NCBI GenBank assembly: GCA_020161835.1
Contig: JAIUNL010000001.1
Location: 124,001-188,000 of the forward strand
Source: Bacteroidota bacterium
GTDB lineage: Bacteria; Bacteroidota; JABWAT01
Length of the DNA: 64,000 bases
Reading direction: 5' to 3'
Within the stretch, counting starts at the first letter, position 1; every line of letters begins with the position of its first letter. Of the stretch, positions 1-9,635 are shown piece after piece. The notes below the pieces were generated by a model. The model made no database searches. It was not told the DNA's origin and worked only from the letters and a program-made list of their open reading frames with translations. The translations under genes and the position numbers were made by a program.

Positions 1-439
1 TATGGATTTAACAGGTGTCATTCCGGGATTTAGTCTGTACGGTGAAAAATGGCCGCTGAGAACTTTTCAGCAGCAATATCCACCAGTAAAAACCGTATTT
101 AACAACCGGAAAGATTACCGGGTCGGTGCCGTTCTCGATTCAATTGTTTCGCCTGGAAGTATCATCAGTGGCGGAACTGTGCTCAACTCTGTTTTATCTT
201 ATAACGTTCGGGTTAACAGCTGGGCTTATGTTGAAGAATGTGTCATTTTCTCAGATGTAGAAATAGGCCGTCACTGCAAACTCCGCCGTTGCATCATCGA
301 TAAGCACAATTACATTCCCAATGATACTGTAATCGGATACGACCTTGAGGAAGATAAAAAACGATTCACTGTTACAGCCGGCGGAATTGTTGTCGTGGCA
401 AAACGAACATTTAAACGGGAAGGTGAAGATCAGCTTTAA
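1..439 (+). CDS. glgC: Glucose-1-phosphate adenylyltransferase, C-terminal part (cut by window edge)
   Basis: This is the end of an ADP-glucose pyrophosphorylase, which makes ADP-glucose from glucose-1-phosphate and ATP for glycogen synthesis in the cytoplasm. The reading frame enters from the left edge, so the ATG at base 2 is an internal Met and not the start. The 145 visible residues match the last third of the complete copy at 39420-40685 in order: MDLTG, WPLRT, IISGG, VRVNSWA, VIGY and GGIVVV. That part is the C-terminal left-handed beta-helix; the nucleotide-binding half is outside the window. Two glgC copies about 39 kb apart imply a duplicated glycogen step. No terminator is obvious in the 143 bp before the next gene. 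Confidence 0.9.
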   Translation, partial: MDLTGVIPGFSLYGEKWPLRTFQQQYPPVKTVFNNRKDYRVGAVLDSIVSPGSIISGGTVLNSVLSYNVRVNSWAYVEECVIFSDVEIGRHCKLRRCIIDKHNYIPNDTVIGYDLEEDKKRFTVTAGGIVVVAKRTFKREGEDQL

Positions 440-582
440 TTTGGCTTTCTTACCACAAAAATCACAGATTTGCCCAACTTTTTGATTAAAACGGAAGCAG
501 GCTTTCTTCCTCTTTGTTTTTCGTGTAAATTTTAACTTTATAATTCTGCACTACAGTTATTAACTTTCACATTTTTAATTTC

Positions 583-3500
583 ATGTTTTACCGGAAGATT
601 TTTTCCTTTTTTACTGTCGTTGTGGCAGCACTGCCTGTTTTCTCTCAGGAGTATTCTCTTAATTTTGAACGGCTTTCAGGAAAGGACGGGCTTCCGCATA
701 CAACCGTTTATTCCATCCGGCAGGATCCAACAGGGTTTATGTGGTTCGGCACCGAAAATGGTCTGGTCAGATACGATGGTCAGCAATTAAAAGTCTGGCA
801 GGCAGATCCGGATAATCAAAACGGACTTTCAGGCTCAAATATTTCGTGTGTTGATATTGATGCAAACGGAAAACTGATACTGGGCTTGTGGGGTGAAGGA
901 CTCAACCTGTTTGACCCGGTCAGAAATACGTTTACCCGATACCGGAACGACCCCACCGACCCGAACTCACTCAATGATAACCGAACCCAGGTGGTTTTTT
1001 CAGATTCAAAAAACCGGATCTGGGCAGGAACCTACCGTGGCGGCTTAAACCGGTTTTTACCGGAAGAGGGAAAGTTTCTTCACTATGTGAACGTACCCGG
1101 CCAGAAATCAACGATCAGCTCGAACCGGATCTGGTCAATTACTGAAGCCCCTGATGGCAATCTTTGGGTCGGAACTGAAGATGGATTTAACCGATTTGAT
1201 CCTGAAACAGGAAAATTTGACCGGTTTTTCACATCAGACAATTCACCTGAACAGGTAAAAGGTCATCAGATCAGATTTATTTACCCTGATAAAGCCGGCA
1301 CGCTCTGGCTCGGAACTGATTACGGACTGTATCTTTTCAATCCCGCAACCAATAAGATCAAACGTTTCCTGAAAGAAGATGGTCCCGGATCAATCAGTGA
1401 CAATATCATTAACTCAATTTTGGAAGATGCTTCCGGAAATATCTGGATTGCTACCTATAACCGGGGTTTGCTGAGATACATCCCGGAAAAAGAAAAATTC
1501 ATTTCTTACACAGCTGATCCCAAAAACCCCAATGCTCTCAGCGGAAATGACATCAGAGCCATTTATCAGGATCGTTCGGGCACAATCTGGACCGGCGGCC
1601 GCAGCAGCAGCATTGCACGATTCAATTTAATTGCAAAAAAATTCAATTACATCAGCAACAATCCGAACAACCCAAATTCACTCAGCGATAACGATGTAAC
1701 AGCAATCCATCAAAGTTCAGACGGCAATCTCTGGATCGGCACAAATGGATTCGGGTTGAACGAATACGACCAGACCAACGACAGATTCCGTTTTTATACC
1801 ACTAAAAACAGTGCACTTGGCAGTAACAACATCCAAACGGTTTATGCTGCATCTGATTATGTCTGGATCGGAACCCGAAACGGCGGATTGAACCGGCTTG
1901 ACCGAAAATCAGGAAAAATAACAGTTTACGCGTCAAACCGAAACCAGACTCATTCCTTCAGCAACAATACCATCAGAGCAATTCTTCCAGATAAACCCGG
2001 CTTTTTATGGATCGGAACCAAATCTGCCGGACTTTATCTCATGGATATTAAAAAGGAAAAACTGACACCCATTCAGAACGACCCGATGAACCCAAACAGC
2101 CTGAGCGGAAATGACATCAGGTGCCTGCTGAGGTCACGGGATGGCACACTCTGGATCGGAACTGATGGTGGCGGCCTGAATCGCTTCAACTCTAAAGACT
2201 CGACGTTCACATTCTGGAAAAGCATTCCCGGAAAGGCAAACAGTCTCACCAATGATGATGTTGTATGCCTGTGGGAAGACTCTGAAGGCTTCCTTTGGGT
2301 TGGAACTGATGGTGGAGGGCTAAACCGGTTTAATCCAAAAACAGGCAATTTTGAAGCCATTTCTAAGCAGGCCGGCGTTTTCGGCAATATCATATACGGT
2401 CTTCTGGGTGATGACAGAGGAAATCTCTGGATTCAAACTTTTAACGGACTTTCACGCCTCGACCTTGAAACCCGTTCAGTCAGAAATTATACTGTTAACG
2501 ACGGACTTCAAAGTTCAATGTTTAACCAGAATGCCTGTTTCAGATCGTCAACAGGTGAACTTTTTTTTGGCGGAATTAACGGTATCACCTCCTTATTTCC
2601 CGGTCAGATTAAAGACAACACTTTCATTCCTTCTGTTGTACTTACATCCTTCAAAATTTTCAACAAAGAAGTCGAAACCGATTCTTCAGTTTCATACCTG
2701 AAAACGATTTCTCTTGACTATAAAGACAATTTTTTCTCAGTTGAGTTTGCTGCCCTCGACTTTGTGAATCCGAAAAACAATCAGTTCAAATATAAACTTG
2801 AAGGGTTCGATAAAAACTGGGTTGAATCCGGAACCCGGAATTTTGCAAGCTATACCAATCTTGATGGCGGAAATTATGTTCTGAGAATTATCGGGTCGAA
2901 TAATGACGGAACCTGGAATCAGGATGGAATTTCAGTTAATCTCAAAGTTGTACCTCCATTCTGGCAAACCTGGTGGTTTAAAATCTTCGGTATTTTATTA
3001 CTGGGTACTTTAATCTGGCTTTTCTTTAGTCTCAGAATTAAGCTCATCAGAGATCACAACCGCAACCTCGAAGCTGATATTTCTCAGCGAACCCATGAAC
3101 TTTCAGAAAAAAACACTGTTCTTGAAACCGCACTTTCTGATCTGAAAGCAGCCCAGACACAATTGTTTCAACAGGAAAAAATGGCTTCATTGGGTACACT
3201 TGTTGCAGGAGTTGCCCACGAGATCAATAACCCTGTTAACTTTATTCATACCAGTGTTCACCCGCTTCACCGTGATTTTACCGAATTGCAGAAAACCCTG
3301 CGTGAATTTATGGAACTGCATAATGAGCTTGCGTTCCTGAAAACTGCCGGAAAAAAAGAAGAAATACTTAAAATTATTGATAACCTTGGGGATGAAGAGC
3401 GAATCAACCACGTCATTGAACTGGAAGGCGAAATTGAAATTTTGCTGAAAGGTATAGAAACCGGTTCAAACCGGACGGCTGAAATTGTAAAAAGCCTGAG

Positions 3501-4017
3501 AACCTTTACCCGCCTGGATGAAAACATCTGGAAACAATTTAATATTCATGATGGTCTTGACAGCACGATTCAGATTCTCACACCCAAGTGGAAGAATAAA
3601 ATAATAATTGAAAAAGATTACGGCGATATTCCTGAAATTGAATGTTACCCCGGACAGATCAATCAGGTTTTCATGAACCTTCTGGTGAATGCTATTGAAG
3701 CAATCCCGGCCGAAGGAAATATCACCATCAAAACAATACATACCGGATCAAACGTTGAAGTCAGATTCAGGGATAGTGGCTGTGGCATCAGCAAAGAAGA
3801 GCAAAACCGGATATTTGAACCGTTTTTTACCACCAAACCTGTAGGTAAAGGAACCGGTCTCGGTCTTGCAATTTCTTATAATGTTGTAACCAAACACAAC
3901 GGAACCATCAAGGTTGAATCTTCTCCGGGAAATGGAACCTTGTTCATCATCAGCCTGCCGGTTCTTCAGGCTCCAGTCACCCTTCAGCCTGAAGAAGTTA
4001 CCCAAAACTACTCCTGA
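583..4017 (+). CDS. Propeller-type sensor histidine kinase (no receiver domain)
   Basis: This is a membrane sensor kinase of 1144 residues. A signal peptide (about 1-21) leads into about 14 propeller blades with recurring W[IVF]GT motifs (about 25-690), probably two seven-bladed propellers as in Bacteroides hybrid two-component systems. A Y_Y_Y immunoglobulin-like domain follows (about 700-795), then one membrane helix (about 797-817) and a coiled coil. The HisKA box is AGVAHEINNP with His879. A long helical insert precedes the ATPase domain, which has N box NLLVNAIEA, DSGCGI and GKGTGLGLA. Unlike classical hybrid systems there is no receiver or HTH domain after the ATPase and no response regulator nearby, so the output partner is unknown. 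The ligand, possibly a glycan, is not predictable from sequence. Confidence 0.92.
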   Translation: MFYRKIFSFFTVVVAALPVFSQEYSLNFERLSGKDGLPHTTVYSIRQDPTGFMWFGTENGLVRYDGQQLKVWQADPDNQNGLSGSNISCVDIDANGKLILGLWGEGLNLFDPVRNTFTRYRNDPTDPNSLNDNRTQVVFSDSKNRIWAGTYRGGLNRFLPEEGKFLHYVNVPGQKSTISSNRIWSITEAPDGNLWVGTEDGFNRFDPETGKFDRFFTSDNSPEQVKGHQIRFIYPDKAGTLWLGTDYGLYLFNPATNKIKRFLKEDGPGSISDNIINSILEDASGNIWIATYNRGLLRYIPEKEKFISYTADPKNPNALSGNDIRAIYQDRSGTIWTGGRSSSIARFNLIAKKFNYISNNPNNPNSLSDNDVTAIHQSSDGNLWIGTNGFGLNEYDQTNDRFRFYTTKNSALGSNNIQTVYAASDYVWIGTRNGGLNRLDRKSGKITVYASNRNQTHSFSNNTIRAILPDKPGFLWIGTKSAGLYLMDIKKEKLTPIQNDPMNPNSLSGNDIRCLLRSRDGTLWIGTDGGGLNRFNSKDSTFTFWKSIPGKANSLTNDDVVCLWEDSEGFLWVGTDGGGLNRFNPKTGNFEAISKQAGVFGNIIYGLLGDDRGNLWIQTFNGLSRLDLETRSVRNYTVNDGLQSSMFNQNACFRSSTGELFFGGINGITSLFPGQIKDNTFIPSVVLTSFKIFNKEVETDSSVSYLKTISLDYKDNFFSVEFAALDFVNPKNNQFKYKLEGFDKNWVESGTRNFASYTNLDGGNYVLRIIGSNNDGTWNQDGISVNLKVVPPFWQTWWFKIFGILLLGTLIWLFFSLRIKLIRDHNRNLEADISQRTHELSEKNTVLETALSDLKAAQTQLFQQEKMASLGTLVAGVAHEINNPVNFIHTSVHPLHRDFTELQKTLREFMELHNELAFLKTAGKKEEILKIIDNLGDEERINHVIELEGEIEILLKGIETGSNRTAEIVKSLRTFTRLDENIWKQFNIHDGLDSTIQILTPKWKNKIIIEKDYGDIPEIECYPGQINQVFMNLLVNAIEAIPAEGNITIKTIHTGSNVEVRFRDSGCGISKEEQNRIFEPFFTTKPVGKGTGLGLAISYNVVTKHNGTIKVESSPGNGTLFIISLPVLQAPVTLQPEEVTQNYS

Positions 4018-4162
4018 TTTACAGGTCTTTGTTTTTAGGCGGATTTTTACCGAAATTAAAAGCTATTATCCGCCACTCGTAAAAACAGGTTTCAATGTCT
4101 CTGCTTCAACCCCTTTTATTTTCTTATCCTGACACCAAAACCGGTACCAGGATTTTTTGCTG

Positions 4163-5164
4163 ATGGCACTACAGGATCTTCCCCGGCGTATCATCATTTT
4201 TCACCCGGGCTTAACCGGTGAAACCATCCGAAGTGACTTTTTTTACAAAGCTGTACGGATCCAATATCCTGCAGCCGACATCACTCTGATCACTTTGCCT
4301 GAGAATTATACCTTATTAAAGTACTGTCTCCACTTTAACGAACTGAAATTTTTAAAAGGTGGATTTGAATTTATCGCCTTGTTGCGTTGGGTCAGAGAAA
4401 AACAACCTGATCTTTTTATTGATTTATCTTTTTCCAGCTCAAGACACAGGTATTATTTTGCAAAATGGGGAAAGGTCACCCGCTCAATTGGCTTTCATTT
4501 GCCTGGAACAGCCCCACTTTTTAACCGGAATGCTGAGTTAACTGATAATCCCTCTTTTTTGATTGCATTGAAAAGGCTTGCAAAACTTGCAGAAATTGCA
4601 TTACCCCCAGCCGGATTGAAACCCCATGTTTCCATCGGCCCAAGGGAATTTGATAATGCAAAACGACAACTTTCTCAAGCCAACCCAAATCAAGACCCCA
4701 TTATTGCCGTAAATCTGAGTGCCTCATCACCAGATCGTTACTGGAAAGTTGACCTGTGGTGGAAGTTTTTACTCAACATCCAGAAAACGGATAAAAATGT
4801 GAAATTTTTGCTGTTGTCTGACCCCGGCGATGCTCATATTTCTAAGGATATTGCAACTCCGTTCGCACCAGGCACCTGTATTTTCCCGGCTTATTCTGAT
4901 CTTCAGCATTTGGCGGCGTATCTGGTTCAGTCAGACCTGCTTATTTCGGCTGATTCCTGGGTTCTTGATATTGCTGAATCTTTTCGTGTACCTGCAGTTG
5001 CCATTTATCCTGAAATTTTAAGAAATTCAGATCCGTACGGTCAGCATCATTCTCGTTTCGAAGGCGTTTATTCAGGCTCAAAACCTGTAAAAGAAATTAC
5101 CATTCAGGCTGTTTATCAGGCTTATTGCCGGATTCGTCCGGAAATCAGCCGGATTGTAACCTGA
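4163..5164 (+). CDS. Glycosyltransferase family 9 (heptosyltransferase-like)
   Basis: This is a GT-B glycosyltransferase resembling ADP-heptose:LPS heptosyltransferases, which add core sugars to lipid A on the cytoplasmic face of the inner membrane. The N-terminal half begins RRIIIFHPGLTGETIRSD. The C-terminal half has IAVNLSASSPDRYW, FLLLSDPGD and the donor-site block LLISADSWVLDIAESFRVP, where most members have a D-T/S-x-x-x-H pattern. The ATG at 4163 is chosen over a TTG two codons earlier because AGGA at 4149-4152 is 10 nt away from it. The gene is followed after 36 bp by a second GT9 gene, so the two probably act on the same glycan. The exact sugar cannot be told. Confidence 0.8.
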   Translation: MALQDLPRRIIIFHPGLTGETIRSDFFYKAVRIQYPAADITLITLPENYTLLKYCLHFNELKFLKGGFEFIALLRWVREKQPDLFIDLSFSSSRHRYYFAKWGKVTRSIGFHLPGTAPLFNRNAELTDNPSFLIALKRLAKLAEIALPPAGLKPHVSIGPREFDNAKRQLSQANPNQDPIIAVNLSASSPDRYWKVDLWWKFLLNIQKTDKNVKFLLLSDPGDAHISKDIATPFAPGTCIFPAYSDLQHLAAYLVQSDLLISADSWVLDIAESFRVPAVAIYPEILRNSDPYGQHHSRFEGVYSGSKPVKEITIQAVYQAYCRIRPEISRIVT

Positions 5165-5200
5165 GTTTCGTCTGGTCACCTTCCTATAAAAAGGCAGTTT

Positions 5201-6355
5201 ATGTCACAGAAATTTCCTGAAATTTACGGAACCCCTGTTCCCGATTGTAAATTATTCAACGGATTTAAACCGTGTGAACCTTACAAGGAATGCAGAACCT
5301 GTCAGGATCCCGTTCCGCTCGGAACCCGTATTCTCATCATCAATTTTGAGTCGATGGGTGATATTCTGGTAAACACCAGCTTTCTGCCTGCGTTAAAACG
5401 GAAGTTCCCTGAATCTCAGATTACCTGGCTGACCCTCACTAAAAACCGGGCGTTGCTCAACAATAACCCTTACATTGATCATCTTTCGCTGTATGATTAT
5501 GATGAAAGATTGTTTTTGCTTGCGCAGGAATTTGATGTTCTCATCAACATTGACAAATCAGACCGGGCCGCTTCAATTGCCATGAAAATGAAGTCGAAGG
5601 AAAAACTGGGTTTTGGCCTGAACCGGAACGGTGCTTTGATTCCGTTAAATCCGGAGGCCACGTACCTGTATCAGCTTGGGCTCAGTGACGAACTGAAATT
5701 CAAAACCAACAAACGCACCATGTCTGATATCATCCATGAAATGCTCAGACTTGAGTATCGCCGTGACGAAATGATTCTGCTTTTTTCAAGCGAAGAAAAG
5801 AAAAAAGTTATCAGAATGCGGTCAGAATTCGGTATCAAAGAGGGAGATATCGTGGTTGGTATCAACACCGGAAGCAATATTCTTTTTCCGAATAAAAAAT
5901 TATCTGAAGATCAGTATCTGAAATTAATAGATAAACTCAGTAAAATCCCGAAAGTAAAAGTTGTGCTTTTCGGCGGACCCGAAGATTCAGAAAGAAATGC
6001 AAGAATTGCAGATATTTTAGGTTATAAGGTGATTTCAACGCCAACCAATCTGGGCCTCAGAAATGGAATTATGACAATTGATATTGCTGATATAGTTATT
6101 TCAGGTGACGCCATGGGACTTTTCGCCGGCATTGCTCTGAAAAAATATGTTATCGCCTGGTTTGGCCCCACTTGTTGGGAAGAAGTTGATTTATATGACC
6201 GCGGAATCAAAATATTCCCTAAAAATCTGGCTTGTTCCCCTTGCTGGAAAGCAGAATGCCCTTATGATACAGAATGTATTTCAGGCATTGATCTGAACTC
6301 AATTACAGACGCCGTTCAGGCAAGAATCAAAGAGTTGCAGACTCAACAGGTCTGA
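5201..6355 (+). CDS. Glycosyltransferase family 9 with two cysteine clusters
   Basis: This is a second heptosyltransferase-like GT9 enzyme of 384 residues. The core fold starts at RILIINFESMGDIL (about 46); the acceptor half ends near 190. The donor half has VVGINTGSN, VVLFGGPED and ADIVISGDAMGLFAGIAL. It differs from its neighbour in having a 40-residue N-terminal extension with Cys16, Cys25, Cys31 and Cys34, and a C-terminal patch CSPCWKAEC...C, the latter being common in a GT9 subgroup. The two patches could bind a metal or be structural; this is inference. It lies between another GT9 gene and an ABC exporter, 10 bp upstream of the ATPase gene, so it may share their transcript. Confidence 0.85.
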   Translation: MSQKFPEIYGTPVPDCKLFNGFKPCEPYKECRTCQDPVPLGTRILIINFESMGDILVNTSFLPALKRKFPESQITWLTLTKNRALLNNNPYIDHLSLYDYDERLFLLAQEFDVLINIDKSDRAASIAMKMKSKEKLGFGLNRNGALIPLNPEATYLYQLGLSDELKFKTNKRTMSDIIHEMLRLEYRRDEMILLFSSEEKKKVIRMRSEFGIKEGDIVVGINTGSNILFPNKKLSEDQYLKLIDKLSKIPKVKVVLFGGPEDSERNARIADILGYKVISTPTNLGLRNGIMTIDIADIVISGDAMGLFAGIALKKYVIAWFGPTCWEEVDLYDRGIKIFPKNLACSPCWKAECPYDTECISGIDLNSITDAVQARIKELQTQQV

Positions 6356-6365
6356 AAGGAAAACG

Positions 6366-7283
6366 ATGCTGGTTCTGACTTCCGTCACAAAAAAATATGG
6401 TAGTTTTACGGCTGTGAATGATTTGTCATTCTCAGTTTCACGTGGCAAAATTCTGGGGTTACTCGGTCCGAATGGTGCCGGAAAAACATCAACCATCAGA
6501 ATGATTGCCAATATCACTTTTCCTGACTCCGGATCGATTGTTTTTGATGGAATTCCGGTTGGAACCCAAACCCAGGAAGTAATGGGTTACCTGCCGGAAG
6601 AACGTGGTCTGTACAAACGGATGAAAGTGATTGAAGGTATTCAGTTTCTGGGTGAACTTAAAAACATGAAAGCCGCAGCCGCAAAAAAACGTGGGCTTGA
6701 GCTTCTTGAAGAGTTTGGTTTAACCGATTGGGCAAACCATAAAATTGAAGCCTTATCTAAAGGGATGCAGCAAAAAGTTCAGATTCTGACCACCATTCTC
6801 CACGACCCTGATCTGATTATTCTCGATGAACCGCTTTCCGGACTTGACCCGATCAACGCTGAACTGGTGAACAATCTCATTGTGGATATGAAAAAACAGA
6901 ACAAGATTATTCTGTTTTCAACTCACCGGATGGAACAGGTTGAAAAGGTTTGTGATGAAATTGTGCTGGTAAATAAAGGAATTGGTGTTCTGAACGGAAA
7001 CCTCAGAGAAATAAAAAAACAATTTGGTCGTGACTCGGTTGTCATTGAATTTGATGGAGATGTTTCGGTTTTTGACCAGCTTTCAGGTGTTGAGATTGCT
7101 GACCGGCATCCGAAACATGTCGAACTGAAGCTGAACGGCAATGCAATCCGCCCGATTATATCCTTTTTGAATGAACATCTCGATATTCAGCGGATTGAAC
7201 GGGTTGAACCGTCACTCAAGGATATTTTTATCCAGACTGTTACTGAAAAAGGCTTTGACCCCTCTGAAGGAGATCTGATATGA
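6366..7283 (+). CDS. ABC transporter ATP-binding protein (NatA-like)
   Basis: This is the ATPase subunit of an ABC-2 type exporter of the NatA/CcmA group, 305 residues. Walker A is GPNGAGKTS (34-42), the signature is LSKGMQQKV (about 130-138) and Walker B is LIILDEPLSGLDP with Glu155. The H-loop is STHRMEQ. After residue 220 there is a DUF4162-like C-terminal domain typical of this group. The stop overlaps the start of the permease gene by 4 nt (ATGA), so the two are translationally coupled and form one transporter. Substrates of this group include Na+, antibiotics and lipids; nothing here identifies which one. Confidence 0.92.
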   Translation: MLVLTSVTKKYGSFTAVNDLSFSVSRGKILGLLGPNGAGKTSTIRMIANITFPDSGSIVFDGIPVGTQTQEVMGYLPEERGLYKRMKVIEGIQFLGELKNMKAAAAKKRGLELLEEFGLTDWANHKIEALSKGMQQKVQILTTILHDPDLIILDEPLSGLDPINAELVNNLIVDMKKQNKIILFSTHRMEQVEKVCDEIVLVNKGIGVLNGNLREIKKQFGRDSVVIEFDGDVSVFDQLSGVEIADRHPKHVELKLNGNAIRPIISFLNEHLDIQRIERVEPSLKDIFIQTVTEKGFDPSEGDLI

Positions 7284-8614
7284 ACCGCAGAATCTGGATT
7301 ATCCTTAAACGTGAATATTTATCACGTCTGAAGTCAAAAGGATTTATCATCGGAACTGTTTTAGGTCCGGTTTTAATTCTGGGTATGACCTTTTTACCAG
7401 CCGTTCTGGCCATGATGACACTGGGTGAACCCAAAACTGTTTACATCTATGACCAGACCGGACTTTATGGAAATGATCTGCTCACCAATCCTCAGGAAAA
7501 AACCGATCTGACTTCTCTGAAACTGAAGGATGTCGGGAATGATGAAATGGCAGATCAGATTGCACAGGAACAGGCCGGTGATAAGCTGAATCTGAAAATA
7601 GCCAAGAACGGTCAGACCCCTGAACAGTTCAGCGCTGCAATGAATGACAGTCTTCTTGCCAAATCAATTTATGGTTATCTGCTCATTTCATCTGACAGCC
7701 TGGGAAAACCTCAACTCACATTTTACAGCACTTCAACTTCAGATTACCTGATACTCACCACTCTCGAACGACGGGTCAACTCACTTTTCAGACTAAAAAA
7801 CCTGGCCCGTCTGGGAATTTCACCCGAAACTGCAAAAGAAATCAATACAACCGTTTCGATGAAGGTTTTTAAAGTCACCGAATCTGGTAATCAGGAAGAT
7901 TCCGGTTCGTCATTGATGCTGGCCTTCGGAATGGGATTTTTCATTTACATGTCCATGTTCATTTACGGTTCAATTGTGATGCAAAGTGCCATGGAAGAAA
8001 AACAAAGCCGGATTGTGGAAGTCATCATCTCGTCAGTAAGACCTTTTGATCTTCTGATGGGAAAGATTCTGGGAATCGGTTTACTCGGTCTGACCCAATA
8101 TTTAATCTGGGGGTTGACGGCCGGTCTGATCGGACTTTACGGTGCGGCCATGATTTCTGCTTTTGCCGGACCCGGCGCCGGAATCGGATTCTCTGTTCCG
8201 CTTTATACGATCGTTGCCTTCATTTTTTATTTTATTGGCGGATATCTGATTTTTTCGACCTTTTATGCTGCCGTTGGGGCATCAGTTGACAACATGAATG
8301 ATGCTCAGCAGATCGTAACCCCGATTGCTTTTCTGATTATTATTCCGATTCTGATGATTTCTCAGGTTGTCAGAGATCCGAACTCGACACTTGCAGTCAT
8401 TTTAAGTCTCATTCCCTTTTTCTCACCGATACTTATGACAGCCCGAATTGCGGTTCAGGTTCCGCCCTGGTATGAAATTACAGCATCGGTCGTTCTGATG
8501 ACACTTACTTTTATCGGAATGGTGTGGGCGTCTGCAAAAATTTACCGTGTCGGTGTTCTGATGTATGGCAAACGGCTCACCTTTACAGAACTGATCAAAT
8601 GGATGAAATACTAA
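7280..8614 (+). CDS. ABC-2 type transporter permease (NatB-like)
   Basis: This is the membrane subunit partnered with the ATPase just upstream (4-nt ATGA overlap). It is 444 residues with one N-terminal membrane helix (about 18-40), a large extracytoplasmic domain (about 45-205) and a block of about five helices from about 210 to 425. The sequence MEEKQSRIVEVIISSVRP at the coupling helix and the architecture are characteristic of NatB / ABC2_membrane_3 proteins. It acts in the inner membrane as an exporter. The substrate is unknown. No clear hairpin terminator follows it; a short heptamer repeat lies between it and the degV gene. Confidence 0.9.
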   Translation: MNRRIWIILKREYLSRLKSKGFIIGTVLGPVLILGMTFLPAVLAMMTLGEPKTVYIYDQTGLYGNDLLTNPQEKTDLTSLKLKDVGNDEMADQIAQEQAGDKLNLKIAKNGQTPEQFSAAMNDSLLAKSIYGYLLISSDSLGKPQLTFYSTSTSDYLILTTLERRVNSLFRLKNLARLGISPETAKEINTTVSMKVFKVTESGNQEDSGSSLMLAFGMGFFIYMSMFIYGSIVMQSAMEEKQSRIVEVIISSVRPFDLLMGKILGIGLLGLTQYLIWGLTAGLIGLYGAAMISAFAGPGAGIGFSVPLYTIVAFIFYFIGGYLIFSTFYAAVGASVDNMNDAQQIVTPIAFLIIIPILMISQVVRDPNSTLAVILSLIPFFSPILMTARIAVQVPPWYEITASVVLMTLTFIGMVWASAKIYRVGVLMYGKRLTFTELIKWMKY

Positions 8615-8696
8615 CCGGTAAGTTTGGAAGTCACTGTTTCTTTTTTTTATCTTTCTGATAGAATGACAAATAAATAGTTTTTTGCATTTGCCAAAA

Positions 8697-8724
8697 GCGT
8701 ACAACGTTTACCGTACAACGTAAA
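8697..8724 (+). repeat. Heptamer tandem repeat upstream of degV
   Basis: Four units with a 7-nt period are visible: GCGTACA, ACGTTTA, CCGTACA, ACGTAAA. It resembles the other 7-nt arrays of this window but sits 82 bp after the permease stop and just before the ribosome binding site of the DegV gene (GGAAGGG at 8727-8733, 8 nt before its ATG). Confidence 0.6.
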
Positions 8725-8741
8725 ATGGAAGGGTTTTTTCC

Positions 8742-9635
8742 ATGACCGGCATCCTCACTGACTCCACATGCGACTTACCAGCAGAACTCCTCTCCAGATT
8801 CAATATTTCAGTTATTCCCATGAAAATTAAACTCAATGGGGAAAGTTATGTTGACGGGGTTTCACTTACCAGTGATCTGTTTTACCGCCAGATCGAAAAT
8901 GCAACCGGTCAGCCTGAAACTGAGCCCCCGTCTGTTGATGATTTTATTGCCCAATACGCTAAACTGCTGATGAAATATGATGAAATTCTGAGTATTCATG
9001 TGGGGTCTGCATTTTCAAAAACGGTACAAAATGCAAGTGAAGCCGTTCATCAGGGGCAAAAACAATTCTTCGCTGAACGGTTGAGGGCAAAACAATACAA
9101 TCCGTTTAAAATCAGAGTGATTGACAGTAAAAATGTGAGTGTTGGTGTCGGGTTACTGGTTTACAAAGCTGCCATCATGATGAAAAAAGAAATTTCCTTC
9201 ACCAGTCTTGGCGATAATATTGAAGATTCTGCAGGGAAAGTCAGACTTATTTTTGCACCCAAGGATCTCACTTATCTGAACCGGTCTAAACGCCTGACCG
9301 GATTTAAATACTTCATCGCCAACCTGGCCGGATTAAAACCCTTGATTCAGGTTAAAAACGGCACCATGGATAAATTTTCTACTGTAAGAGGCTTTGATCA
9401 TGCTGCTGATGCCATCATAAAAGAAATTTATGACGAAATGAAGAATTCTTCTGATTTTCAACTGGCAATTGCCTATGCCGGACTGAAATCTGACATGGAT
9501 AAAAACCTTCTCAGACAAAAACTCAGTGACGGCGTAAAATCTGGTAACGGATACTTTGAATCCATTATCGGCTCAACTATTGGTGCACATTGTGGTCCTG
9601 AAACTGTAGGAGCAGCATTCCTTGCCAGCAAATAA
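8742..9635 (+). CDS. DegV family fatty-acid-binding protein
   Basis: DegV/FakB proteins bind one fatty acid; in Firmicutes they present it to the kinase FakA for phosphorylation. The 297 residues start with the family hallmark ILTDSTCDLP, followed by VIPMKIKLNGESYVDGV, TEPPSVDDF and SAFSKTVQNA. The C-terminal half has GLKPLIQVKNG, FDHAADAI and a terminal GSTIGAHCGPETVG motif, all as expected for full-length members. No FakA-like kinase lies in this window, so the partner and the physiological role here are open. It overlaps the NAD kinase gene by 14 nt and should be cotranscribed with it. The ATG start has a good Shine-Dalgarno sequence. Confidence 0.93.
   Translation: MTGILTDSTCDLPAELLSRFNISVIPMKIKLNGESYVDGVSLTSDLFYRQIENATGQPETEPPSVDDFIAQYAKLLMKYDEILSIHVGSAFSKTVQNASEAVHQGQKQFFAERLRAKQYNPFKIRVIDSKNVSVGVGLLVYKAAIMMKKEISFTSLGDNIEDSAGKVRLIFAPKDLTYLNRSKRLTGFKYFIANLAGLKPLIQVKNGTMDKFSTVRGFDHAADAIIKEIYDEMKNSSDFQLAIAYAGLKSDMDKNLLRQKLSDGVKSGNGYFESIIGSTIGAHCGPETVGAAFLASK

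Noticed and set aside
4157..4162. TTG start for the first GT9 gene
   Set aside because: AGGA is only 4 nt from this TTG but 10 nt from the ATG at 4163, which is the better initiation site.
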